Shown: positions 9,139 through 16,491 of the stretch, piece after piece | Layout of the letters: the number at the start of each line of letters is the position of its first letter | Numbering within the stretch: the first letter of the stretch is position 1 | DNA from: Calditrichota bacterium | Lineage (GTDB): Bacteria > Calditrichota > Calditrichia > Calditrichales > Calditrichaceae | Reading direction: 5' to 3' | DNA: 28,597 nt | Assembly (NCBI GenBank): GCA_024278715.1 | Contig: JAJRSN010000163.1 | Coordinates: 1-28,597, forward strand | The notes under the pieces: generated by a model | Database searches by the model: none | The model's input: the letters and a program-made list of their open reading frames with translations, nothing else | What the model was told of the DNA's origin: nothing | Position numbers and translations under genes: made by a program

Positions 9139-9638
9139 TTGTCCTTGTCCTCCGCACGTGCAAGATAAACGGCTCCTATTAAAGCGCCCAAAAGTAATAT
9201 CGAGGCAATTTCAAAAGGTAAAAGATATTCATACAAAATCAACTTGCCGATAGTAGCGGTAGTCGGTTCAAATTCTTTGTTTAACAGGGTAAACCATGGC
9301 TTTTTACTTATAAGAACCGCCAGAATAATGGCGGTAAAAGCGCCGCCGCCCAAACTTAGCAGCAAAGGATTGTGAGCCGCTATGGCTTTTACGTCGTAAA
9401 TATCTTGCGTCATCAATACGCCGAATAAAATCAAAACCAGAATACCGCCCACATAGATGATAATCTGAGTAACAGCCAGAAAATCTGCGCTTAAATAAAT
9501 ATAAAGTCCTGCAAAGCCTACAAAAGTAAACAGCAGGGCAAACGCAGAATGGATGAGCTTGTTAGCAAAAGCAACGATGACCGCAGAAAAAATCGTAAAC
9601 GCCATAATAGCGTAAAATAAAACTTCCTGCATTTCCAT
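9135..9638 (-). CDS. nuoJ: NADH-quinone oxidoreductase subunit J
   Basis: NuoJ (167 residues, five helices) carries the flexible TM3 pi-bulge that links quinone reduction to the proton path. The conserved segment LSADFLAVTQIIIYVGGILVL is visible near residues 49-69, followed by the usual long third loop and two more helices, LLPFEIASILLLGALIGAVYLAR being the typical C-terminal motif. There are two closely spaced in-frame ATGs (MEMQ), and a GGAG lies about nine bases before the first. The 65-base gap to nuoI contains nothing recognisable. Confidence 0.96.
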   Translation of the reverse strand: MEMQEVLFYAIMAFTIFSAVIVAFANKLIHSAFALLFTFVGFAGLYIYLSADFLAVTQIIIYVGGILVLILFGVLMTQDIYDVKAIAAHNPLLLSLGGGAFTAIILAVLISKKPWFTLLNKEFEPTTATIGKLILYEYLLPFEIASILLLGALIGAVYLARAEDKDK

Positions 9639-9703
9639 TCAATTTTTCTCCGCTTTTCTCTAATCTATTTGACTACAGATCGATTTTTCCGAATTTATAA
9701 ATT

Positions 9704-10237
9704 TTACTTTTGCTCCGGCTTTTTTCCGGTTTTTGCATTTGCCAGAGCCGCTTTTTGCTGCGCTTCCCGTTCTTTTAATTCCCGTACCTGCTCCGGAGTG
9801 TAATTGGAAAAATGAAAAATCAGATTATTGCGATCATAAGTGGCAAAATCGAACTCCGGCGTCATGTAAATACACTCGGTCGGGCAGGGGAATGTACACA
9901 GATTGCAGAAACAGCATAAAGACATATCGATATCGAATTTAGTGACATGGAAGCGCTTCTTTTGACCGTTTGAAGCCGCGCCTAAATCTTCGTCCTTGCC
10001 TGCTTTAATGGTATCTATCGTAATACAATCCACGGGACAGGCGCGTTCGCATTGCCGGCAGCCGATGCAGTCGTCAATGTTTACAAAAAGCTTCATTCGG
10101 GATCGTTCAGGGAGTTTGAGCTTTTCATGCGGATATTGTAATGTAACCGAGGGAACAAACAGATGCCTGAAGGTAACCCCCATTCCAATCAGAATTGTCA
10201 CAATTGCTTCGTATATATTCTTAAAATATTCTCTCAT
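9704..10237 (-). CDS. nuoI: NADH-quinone oxidoreductase subunit I (ferredoxin-like)
   Basis: NuoI carries two 4Fe-4S clusters (N6a, N6b) that pass electrons to NuoB. Both binding motifs are intact: CIGCRQCERACP with a further Cys four residues on, and CCFCNLCTFPCP (CxxCxxCxxxCP). I placed the start at the ATG ending at 10237 (MREYFKN) because AAGGA lies about eight bases before it. The ATG at 10246 is directly adjacent to that Shine-Dalgarno sequence and would be too close. The protein then has 177 residues. A Lys/Gln/Ala-rich C-terminal tail of about 30 residues follows the fold and is lineage-specific. The gene sits 15 bases behind nuoH. Confidence 0.95.
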   Translation of the reverse strand: MREYFKNIYEAIVTILIGMGVTFRHLFVPSVTLQYPHEKLKLPERSRMKLFVNIDDCIGCRQCERACPVDCITIDTIKAGKDEDLGAASNGQKKRFHVTKFDIDMSLCCFCNLCTFPCPTECIYMTPEFDFATYDRNNLIFHFSNYTPEQVRELKEREAQQKAALANAKTGKKPEQK

Positions 10238-10252
10238 GGGAATCATCCTTTA

Positions 10253-11311
10253 TTACAGAGTTAGCAATTGCCAAAAACTTACAATCAAAATCAGAACAAA
10301 AGAGAACGGAGTTAACACCTTCCACGAGGTGTACATCAATTGATCAACGCGTAAGCGCGGCAAAGTCCAGCGCAACCACATCTGAACAAAAACCAAAAAA
10401 AGCGACTTACCGAAAAACCAGAAAGGTCCCGGAATAAAGTCGAGAAATGAAAAAGGCGGCAGCCAGCCTCCTAAAAAGGCGGTGGCGGCAATGGCGGAAA
10501 CGATAAACATGTTGGCGTATTCCGCTAAAAAGAAAAACGCAAACCGCATGCCCGAATATTCGGTGTGGAATCCGGCTACAAGTTCCGATTCCGCTTCCGG
10601 CAGATCAAAGGGGGTGCGGTTAACTTCTGCCAGGGAAGCGATAAAATAAATAACAAAAGCAACAAACATAAACGGGAAATAGTGGAAAATATTCCATGAT
10701 AAAAAATTTCCCTGTTGCGATTGAACAATGCCCTGCATGCTCAGGGTTCCGGTAATTAAAATAACGGTGATTAAAGACAGGCTGATGGGAATTTCATAAG
10801 AAACGATCTGAGCCACAGAGCGCATCGCTCCGTAAAGCGACCATTTATTGTTCGATGCCCAGCCGCCCATCAAAATACCGATGACTGCCAATGACGAAAT
10901 GGAAAGAATATAGAGTAAACCGACGTTCAGATCGGTGGGAATAAAGTCTCGGCTCCAGGGCAAAACCGCAAAACTGGCGATGGATACCGAAAAAACGATC
11001 ATGGGCGCCAGTTTAAACAAAAAGCGGTCGGCTTTTTCCGGAATAAGGTCTTCTTTCATCAGCAGTTTAAAGGTATCCGCAATAGTTTGCGCCCAGCCGT
11101 GCCAGCCCCCTACTTCCATAGGTCCGAGCCGGTCTTGCATGTGCGCCGAAATTTTACGTTCCAGCCAGATAGCAAACAGCGCAAAAACGGCAATAAATCC
11201 GAAAAGAACCAGAGCGGCTATCAAGGCAGACAATGTAGCCAACAACCAATAGGGTAATAGTGGTGAAAGACCGGGCAGCAGTTCAGTAAAAAGTTTTAAA
11301 ATTGGTTCCAT
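10253..11311 (-). CDS. nuoH: NADH-quinone oxidoreductase subunit H
   Basis: NuoH (352 residues, eight helices) forms the heel of complex I and, with NuoD and NuoB, the quinone channel. The signature segments are present: ERKISAHMQDRLGPMEVGGW with the arginine and glycine loop, ADTFKLLMKEDLIPEKAD, and the acidic loop NRTPFDLPEAESELVAGFHT followed by EYSGMRFAFFFLAEY. GAGGAAGG gives a strong ribosome-binding site. It lies 20 bases downstream of nuoD. Confidence 0.97.
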   Translation of the reverse strand: MEPILKLFTELLPGLSPLLPYWLLATLSALIAALVLFGFIAVFALFAIWLERKISAHMQDRLGPMEVGGWHGWAQTIADTFKLLMKEDLIPEKADRFLFKLAPMIVFSVSIASFAVLPWSRDFIPTDLNVGLLYILSISSLAVIGILMGGWASNNKWSLYGAMRSVAQIVSYEIPISLSLITVILITGTLSMQGIVQSQQGNFLSWNIFHYFPFMFVAFVIYFIASLAEVNRTPFDLPEAESELVAGFHTEYSGMRFAFFFLAEYANMFIVSAIAATAFLGGWLPPFSFLDFIPGPFWFFGKSLFLVFVQMWLRWTLPRLRVDQLMYTSWKVLTPFSFVLILIVSFWQLLTL

Positions 11312-11331
11312 ACCTTCCTCATATCATTTCG

Positions 11332-12498
11332 TTAGCGATCAATTTCTCCAAGAACGATATCAAGGCTTCCCAAAATTGCCACGAGATCGGCAACCATGGT
11401 TCCGCGCGCCACAGCCGGCAGGATGCTTAAATTACAAAAAGCTGGCGCTCTTACTTTTACCCGAACCGGATTTTTCCCGCCGTCGGAAACAATGTAATAG
11501 CCCAGCTCGCCGCGCGGCGTTTCCGTCCTGAAATAAATTTCGCCGGCAGGTACTCTGACATTTCTGGGAACTGTTTCCTTGGCGTCACCGTCCGGAATTT
11601 GATTAACAGCCTGACGAACGATTTTTGCCGATTCGACCATCTCTTCGATACGAACATAGTAACGATCCCAGGAATCGCCGACCGTTCCCTGTTCGCCTTT
11701 ACCTATGCACACGTTAAAATCAAAGCGGTCATAAATGCAGTACGGATCATTTTTGCGGAGATCAAAATTTACGCCCGAACCGCGCAGAGTGGGTCCGCTT
11801 AATCCGTAATTAATGGCAAGATCGGCGGGTATCACGCCGACATTGGCTGTGCGTTCGATGAAAATTTTATTAAACGTAAGAAGGTCGTTATATTCTTTTA
11901 TTTTAGGTTCAAAATAATCGCAAAATTCATTGACCTTCTCCAACCAGCCATCCGGAGCGTCAAAGGCGACGCCGCCAATCCAGATGTAATTGTACAACAG
12001 ACGTCCGCCGGAAATTTCTTCGAACAGATCAATAATTCGCTCCCGTTCGCGAAAGCCGTACAAAAAGGGAGTAAAAGCTCCGACGTCCAGACCGTAAGTT
12101 CCCAAAAAGACCAGATGGCTGGCAATACGATTAAGCTCGGAAACAATAATTCGTAAGTACTGAGCCCGCTCGTTAACCTCCAGACCCATCATCTTTTCGA
12201 CCGCCAAAGCGTAGCCCAGACTATTATTCATTGACGCCAGGTAGTCCATACGATCCACATAAGGCACAACCTGAGGCCATGTCATACGCTCCGCGTGCTT
12301 TTCAAAAGTACGGTGCAGATACCCGATGTAAGGAGTCGCGCTTTCGACAATTTCGCCGTCGGTTTTTAACAGCACTCTTAAAACGCCGTGCGTGCTGGGG
12401 TGCTGCGGACCCATATTTAAAATAAATTCGTCCGTTTTTAGAGGATCCGGAATTTCCAGCTCGAATCGCGTTTCGGGAAAATTATTCGTTTGCGCCAT
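11332..12498 (-). CDS. nuoD: NADH-quinone oxidoreductase subunit D (49 kDa)
   Basis: NuoD provides the quinone-binding cavity beside cluster N2. Seen: the GPQHPSTHG loop near residue 30, with the two histidines that line the quinone site, and the DRMDYLASM segment (Tyr at about 86), which binds the quinone head group. The end of the protein (GSLDIVLGEIDR) is the normal family C-terminus. I chose the ATG at 12498 (MAQTNN), because AGGAA lies eight bases before it. An ATG at 12513 gives only five more residues and lacks such a site. The gene overlaps the end of nuoC by 17 bases. nuoC and nuoD are separate genes here, not the fused nuoCD of enterobacteria. Confidence 0.96.
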   Translation of the reverse strand: MAQTNNFPETRFELEIPDPLKTDEFILNMGPQHPSTHGVLRVLLKTDGEIVESATPYIGYLHRTFEKHAERMTWPQVVPYVDRMDYLASMNNSLGYALAVEKMMGLEVNERAQYLRIIVSELNRIASHLVFLGTYGLDVGAFTPFLYGFRERERIIDLFEEISGGRLLYNYIWIGGVAFDAPDGWLEKVNEFCDYFEPKIKEYNDLLTFNKIFIERTANVGVIPADLAINYGLSGPTLRGSGVNFDLRKNDPYCIYDRFDFNVCIGKGEQGTVGDSWDRYYVRIEEMVESAKIVRQAVNQIPDGDAKETVPRNVRVPAGEIYFRTETPRGELGYYIVSDGGKNPVRVKVRAPAFCNLSILPAVARGTMVADLVAILGSLDIVLGEIDR

Positions 12499-12988
12499 CT
12501 TGTTCTTCCTCATTTGCTAAAGTAACAGGGATTCCATGCCATGATTTTGGCGGTTGATAATCTTTGCGCAAGGGATGACCTTCCCAGTCGTCGGGAAGCA
12601 GTATCCTGCGCAGATCAGGATGGTTCACAAAATTGATGCCCAATAAGTCATAAGCTTCGCGCTCATGCCAATCGGCGGTGCGCCATATATTCGCAACGGA
12701 ATTAACGTTTGGCTGTTCTTTACTGACCTCGGTCTTTAAAACGATTTTATGATTAAATTTCATGGAATAGAGGTGATATACAACGCCGAGGTTTTCGCCT
12801 AAATCCAAACCGGAAAGGCACATTAAATAGTCGAATTCCAAATCATCTTTATCACGTAAAAACTGAGCAATTTCTTCCGTCTTATCGGGAGATATTTTTA
12901 TGAAGGGCTGCAAAACCTCTGCATTAAACTCCAAGATATCGTCCTGAAAAGCGTCCTTTAGTCTTTGATAAATTTCTTTGGCTTCCAT
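12482..12988 (-). CDS. nuoC: NADH-quinone oxidoreductase subunit C (30 kDa)
   Basis: NuoC is a structural subunit of the hydrophilic quinone module. The 168-residue protein has the family signature ERExYDLxGIxFxxHPDLRRIL, here in the form HEREAYDLLGINF then HPDLRRILLPDDWEGHPLRKDY (about residues 107-140). AAAGGA precedes the ATG by six to seven bases and overlaps the nuoB stop region; the gap to nuoB is four bases. Confidence 0.96.
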   Translation of the reverse strand: MEAKEIYQRLKDAFQDDILEFNAEVLQPFIKISPDKTEEIAQFLRDKDDLEFDYLMCLSGLDLGENLGVVYHLYSMKFNHKIVLKTEVSKEQPNVNSVANIWRTADWHEREAYDLLGINFVNHPDLRRILLPDDWEGHPLRKDYQPPKSWHGIPVTLANEEEQDGANE

Positions 12989-12992
12989 AGTA

Positions 12993-13484
12993 TTATCCTT
13001 TTTTGGAGAAAATACGCTCGTTCTTGATTTTTTCTTTTAATTGCAGAATGCCGTCGATCAAGGCTTCGGGGCGCGGCGGACAGCCGGGCACATAAACATC
13101 CACTGGAACAATTTGATCGACGCCTTTTAAAACATGATAGCCGTACTGCCAGTAAGGACCGCCGCTGTTGGAACAACTGCCCATCGAAATAACATATTTG
13201 GGTTCCGGCATCTGATTGTACAAACGCCTGAGCAAAGGAGCCATTTTAATGGTAACCGTTCCGGAAACTATCATTATATCCGATTGCCGCGGACTGGGAC
13301 GAAAAAACATCCCCAATCTGTCCAGATCAAAACGAGAAGCGCCGGTTGCCATCATCTCAATAGCGCAACAGGCAAGACCAAATGTGATAGGCCAAGGAGA
13401 ACCCTGCCGCGCCCAGGAAAACAGTTTATCCATGGTGGTAAATAAGACGTTATTTCTCAAACCGGGATCTATAGTATCGCTCAT
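12993..13484 (-). CDS. nuoB: NADH-quinone oxidoreductase subunit B
   Basis: NuoB holds the terminal 4Fe-4S cluster N2. All four ligands are visible: the tandem Cys39-Cys40 (GLACCAIEMM), Cys104 (SMGSCSNSGG) and Cys135 (VPGCPPRPE). The protein is 163 residues, slightly shorter than average at the C-terminus, which ends in KKG. AAAGGGAAA precedes the ATG. It is two bases from the nuoA stop codon. Confidence 0.97.
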   Translation of the reverse strand: MSDTIDPGLRNNVLFTTMDKLFSWARQGSPWPITFGLACCAIEMMATGASRFDLDRLGMFFRPSPRQSDIMIVSGTVTIKMAPLLRRLYNQMPEPKYVISMGSCSNSGGPYWQYGYHVLKGVDQIVPVDVYVPGCPPRPEALIDGILQLKEKIKNERIFSKKG

Positions 13485-13486
13485 TA

Positions 13487-13885
13487 TTATTTCCCTTTCG
13501 CTTTAGGTAGATGCTCAAGTTTCGGACGAGGCTTAACCCATTGCAGGTCGCCGTTAGCCCAAACATAAGCCAGACCAACCAACAGAACAACAATAAAAAT
13601 GAACATCTCGACAAACGCGAGCAAACCTATTTTGCCATAAACAACCGCCCACGGAAACATAAAGACAATTTCCACGTCAAAGATGATAAAAATAAGAGCG
13701 ATGATGTAAAAGCGGTTATTAAAACGAATCCAGGCGCCTCCCTGAGGTAACTCACCGCACTCATAAGTGAGATATTTATCGGGCGAGGGCTTTTTGGTTT
13801 GAAGTAAGCGTGAAAATAATAATGTTACCGTAACTAAAAACATGCCGGTAACGAAAAAAATCAAAGCAATGTAAAAACCCGTCAT
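13487..13885 (-). CDS. nuoA: NADH-quinone oxidoreductase subunit A
   Basis: NuoA is a three-helix membrane subunit near the quinone channel and the first gene of the operon. The family signature is clear: YECGELPQGGAWIRFNNRFY (residues 41-60), then FIIFDVEIVFMFPWAV with Asp70 and Glu72. The ribosome-binding site AGAGGAAA is strong. The operon promoter must lie in the AT-rich region above 13885; I see no consensus -35/-10 pair. Confidence 0.96.
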   Translation of the reverse strand: MTGFYIALIFFVTGMFLVTVTLLFSRLLQTKKPSPDKYLTYECGELPQGGAWIRFNNRFYIIALIFIIFDVEIVFMFPWAVVYGKIGLLAFVEMFIFIVVLLVGLAYVWANGDLQWVKPRPKLEHLPKAKGK

Positions 13886-14420
13886 AAATCGTTTCCTCTA
13901 CTGTAACATTCACAACACGATTTTACCAAAAAAAACGAAGGTCTGAATTTAAAGCATTAAAAAAATCAAAGCAAATTATTCACTATATTTTTGTATTTAA
14001 TAAAAATGTTTGTTTATTATTAAAATAGAGTAAAAAATTTTTTGATTGTTTTTTAAAGAATTTAAATATTTGTTGCCGAACTGTTAAAATTTTGGTTTAA
14101 AAAACCGAAATTTGCGTTTTTACTTTAATTATTCGCATAATCGGCGGCGGAATTTTTAGGCGCGTTGATTCATTTTTGTCCTGTTGCGGCAAATCGAATT
14201 TCTGAAAACAGACGATTCTCTTCAACTGAATTTAACCCTTTGCCGGACGCTAAGCGCAGCGGAATAATTCGACGCGTAAGACGCCCTGATACTTGATCTT
14301 TTCAGGGGTTCTGTTGCCGGAGCAATTTGTTTTCCGCTGCTTTCAAAATCCTGAATTTGCTAATCTTATCTAAAAAAAAGACGATAAATAACTCAACTCA
14401 AAAAACCTTAAGGAGCGTAA
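13886..14420. other. Divergent AT-rich intergenic region between nuoA and the epimerase gene
   Basis: This 535-base region must hold the nuo promoter (minus) and probably a promoter for the epimerase gene (plus). Positions 13920-14110 are very AT-rich. A TATAGT hexamer on the minus strand (13982-13987) could be a -10 for nuoA, but has no good -35. A small hairpin, CCCTGA (14284-14289) with TCAGGG (14302-14307), has no T run. AAGGAG (14410-14415) is the ribosome-binding site of the epimerase gene. No RNA gene or riboswitch was recognised. Confidence 0.5.
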
Positions 14421-15341
14421 ATGCGGGTTCTTGTAACGGGCGGAGCGGGATTTATCGGGAGTCATCTGGTCGATAGTTTAGTCAGCGCCGGACATTCCGT
14501 TCGCGTTTTGGATAATTTGTTCAGAGGTAAAGTCGAAAACATAAAAAATCATCTGAAAAAAGGAAAGATTGAATTTTTAAATAAAGATATCCGTTTTTAC
14601 GAACAGGTTCGGGACGCCTGCCGGAACAGTGAGATCGTCTTCCATCTGGCTGCGCAATCGAACGTGATGGGCGCGGTGCAGAATATTAATTACTCGTTTA
14701 AAACAAATGTAGTCGGAACATTCAACATACTAAAGGCGTGCAAAGCAGCCGGAGTAAAAAGGGTTATTTTTACTTCTTCCCGCGAGGCTTACGGCGAAGC
14801 GCAATATTTGCCGGTCGATGAAAAACATCCCCTCTCTTCAAAAAATATCTATGGCGCAAGTAAGGTGGCGGGAGAGAAGTATTGCGAGGTCTTTCAAAAC
14901 ATGAACGACTTTGAAGTTGTAATTCTGCGGCTGGCTAATGTTTACGGCGAAAGGGATTTCGACCGGGTTATTCCGATCTTTTTAAATAATGTGTTTAAGC
15001 ATCGGGATATTCATATTTACGGCGGTAAGCAGCTCATCGATTTTGTTTCGATCGAAATTGTCGTTGCCGCGTTGATGGAATCTATGAACAATACCGAAGC
15101 GCCAGACGGTCCGACAAATATCGGTTCGGGAAAAGGAACAACGCTCTTTGAACTGGCGGAACAAATTATGAAATTAACCAAAACGAAAAATAAGATTGTT
15201 GTTGATCCTCCGAGAACGGTTGAGGTTGTAAAATTTACGGCAGACATAAGCAGATTCAAATCCGTCTTTAATATCGATTTACCGGATAATCCGTTGTACT
15301 ATCTTAAGACCATGATCGATAAAATTACGCAAGCGGAATGA
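14421..15341 (+). CDS. NAD-dependent epimerase/dehydratase (extended SDR)
   Basis: The 306-residue protein is a nucleotide-sugar epimerase or dehydratase of the GalE/WbpP-like group. The NAD-binding loop TGGAGFIGS is at residues 6-14, and the usual acidic residue after beta-2 is in RVLDNLF (Asp31). The catalytic set is Ser119/Ser120 plus Tyr144 and Lys148 (YGASK). The exact substrate cannot be read from the sequence; UDP-glucose/galactose or a related UDP-sugar is likely. AAGGAG lies five bases before the ATG. It is upstream of the STAS/ATPase/sugar-transferase block in the same direction, with 255 bases between, so it may supply sugar nucleotides to the same glycan but need not be in the same transcript. 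Confidence 0.9.
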   Translation: MRVLVTGGAGFIGSHLVDSLVSAGHSVRVLDNLFRGKVENIKNHLKKGKIEFLNKDIRFYEQVRDACRNSEIVFHLAAQSNVMGAVQNINYSFKTNVVGTFNILKACKAAGVKRVIFTSSREAYGEAQYLPVDEKHPLSSKNIYGASKVAGEKYCEVFQNMNDFEVVILRLANVYGERDFDRVIPIFLNNVFKHRDIHIYGGKQLIDFVSIEIVVAALMESMNNTEAPDGPTNIGSGKGTTLFELAEQIMKLTKTKNKIVVDPPRTVEVVKFTADISRFKSVFNIDLPDNPLYYLKTMIDKITQAE

Positions 15342-15596
15342 GCGAATGTTCAAACAGCGCAGCCCGCAAAAAGTAAGACGGCTTTTTGGGTTCCGAAAAC
15401 AGGCAGCCTGCCCTTTAAAAACGGTCGGTCGGCTTTCCGTTCACGGCAAGGGGAACGCCGATTATCTGCTTTAGTTTTTAAAATAGGGGAAAGGCGGAAA
15501 ATGAAAAAACAACAAAATTTTTAATCCCGGCGGTATTCACGGCAGGTTAAAGAGTTTTAATTACAAGCGAAATAATAAGGTAAAAGGAGAGCAAAT

Positions 15597-15932
15597 ATGG
15601 AATTTTCATTTGATGTAAAAAACGGGGTTCTGGTGGCAAAAATTCACAAGAAGCGCGCGACCGTTGAATTTTCGGGACAGCTTAAAGAAGAGCTCCTTAA
15701 AAAGATCGACGAACAAACCTCAAATGTGGTGGTGGATTTAAGTGAATGCGAATTTGTGGATAGTTCTTTTTTAGGGGCTCTGGTGGCTGGCTTAAAAAAA
15801 TCGACAATGCGCAACGGAGATTTAAAGATCGTCGGTTTACAGCCGCCGGTACGCGCGATGTTTGAATTAACGAGACTTTATCGGATTTTTGATATTTTTG
15901 ATAAACAGGAAGATGCAATAAACAGTTTTTAA
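15597..15932 (+). CDS. STAS-domain protein, anti-sigma factor antagonist-like
   Basis: The 111-residue protein is a single STAS domain like SpoIIAA and RsbV, which switch partner proteins by reversible serine phosphorylation. The phosphorylation loop is VDSSFLGALVAG (residues 54-65). By alignment with SpoIIAA (Asp57-Ser58), Asp55-Ser56 marks the likely phospho-acceptor. The Gly that usually follows the two serines is Phe here. AAAGGAG (15583-15589) gives a strong ribosome-binding site. Its presumed kinase partner begins four bases behind the stop. The 255 bases in front hold no gene I can support and may contain the promoter of this operon. Confidence 0.9.
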   Translation: MEFSFDVKNGVLVAKIHKKRATVEFSGQLKEELLKKIDEQTSNVVVDLSECEFVDSSFLGALVAGLKKSTMRNGDLKIVGLQPPVRAMFELTRLYRIFDIFDKQEDAINSF

Positions 15933-15936
15933 AATC

Positions 15937-16491
15937 ATGCAAAAACAAATTATTTTGTCCGTGCCGTCAAATCTGGAATATTTGGCGACAGTCGAGAACT
16001 TTGTGGATATTCTCATTCAACATTTCGATGTAAAAGACCCCGAATTGTTGTCCCGACAATTGAGGTCAACGGTAAATGAGGCATTTGTCAATATTTTAAA
16101 ACATACGCCCAAATCAAAAGATCAATTGGTAACAATTTATTTTGAATTGCAAAAACCCTCTCTTTTAATCCGTTTTCCGGATGAGGGGAAGGGAATGAAA
16201 ATTAACGGATACTACCCGCCATATCCCAAAAAACTCATAGGCACCGATCATTTGATTTTAACAACGCTTGACGGTGAGCTGAGAGGCTATGTGGAGAATG
16301 AACGTTCTTTAAAGCTCTGGTTTAAAAAAAATGTCAGGGATATGCCCCTTGACGATATTCTTCAACATATTTCAGCCGGGGGGATGGGACTTTCGATCAT
16401 TGTGAAGTTTATGGACGAAACCCGGTTCATCCTTGACGAAAATAACAGACATTGTCTCGAGGTCAGAAAATCATTTAAGGATGTCGGATGA
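15937..16491 (+). CDS. RsbW/SpoIIAB-like serine kinase/ATPase (HATPase_c) with enlarged lid
   Basis: The 184-residue protein is a GHKL ATPase of the anti-sigma-factor kinase type. The N box (TVNEAFVNILKH, Glu48 and Asn52), the G1 box (PDEGKGM, Asp82-Gly84-Gly86) and the G2 box (AGGMGLSII, from Gly148) are all intact. It can therefore be expected to bind ATP and phosphorylate the STAS protein encoded just before it. Between G1 and G2 there are about 62 residues, clearly more than in SpoIIAB (about 25). This inserted part (YYPPYPKK...LRGYVENERSLKLWFKK) is where the ATP lid and partner-binding surface lie. The gene starts four bases after the STAS stop without its own clear ribosome-binding site. 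It overlaps the next gene by four bases (ATGA), so all three genes look translationally coupled. No sigma factor or PP2C phosphatase is encoded nearby. Confidence 0.88.
   Translation: MQKQIILSVPSNLEYLATVENFVDILIQHFDVKDPELLSRQLRSTVNEAFVNILKHTPKSKDQLVTIYFELQKPSLLIRFPDEGKGMKINGYYPPYPKKLIGTDHLILTTLDGELRGYVENERSLKLWFKKNVRDMPLDDILQHISAGGMGLSIIVKFMDETRFILDENNRHCLEVRKSFKDVG

Noticed and set aside
15346..15474. A 42-codon ORF between the epimerase and STAS genes
   Set aside because: It has a very basic random-looking composition and no proper ribosome-binding site; a neighbouring 7-codon ORF at about 15501 is also too short to support.
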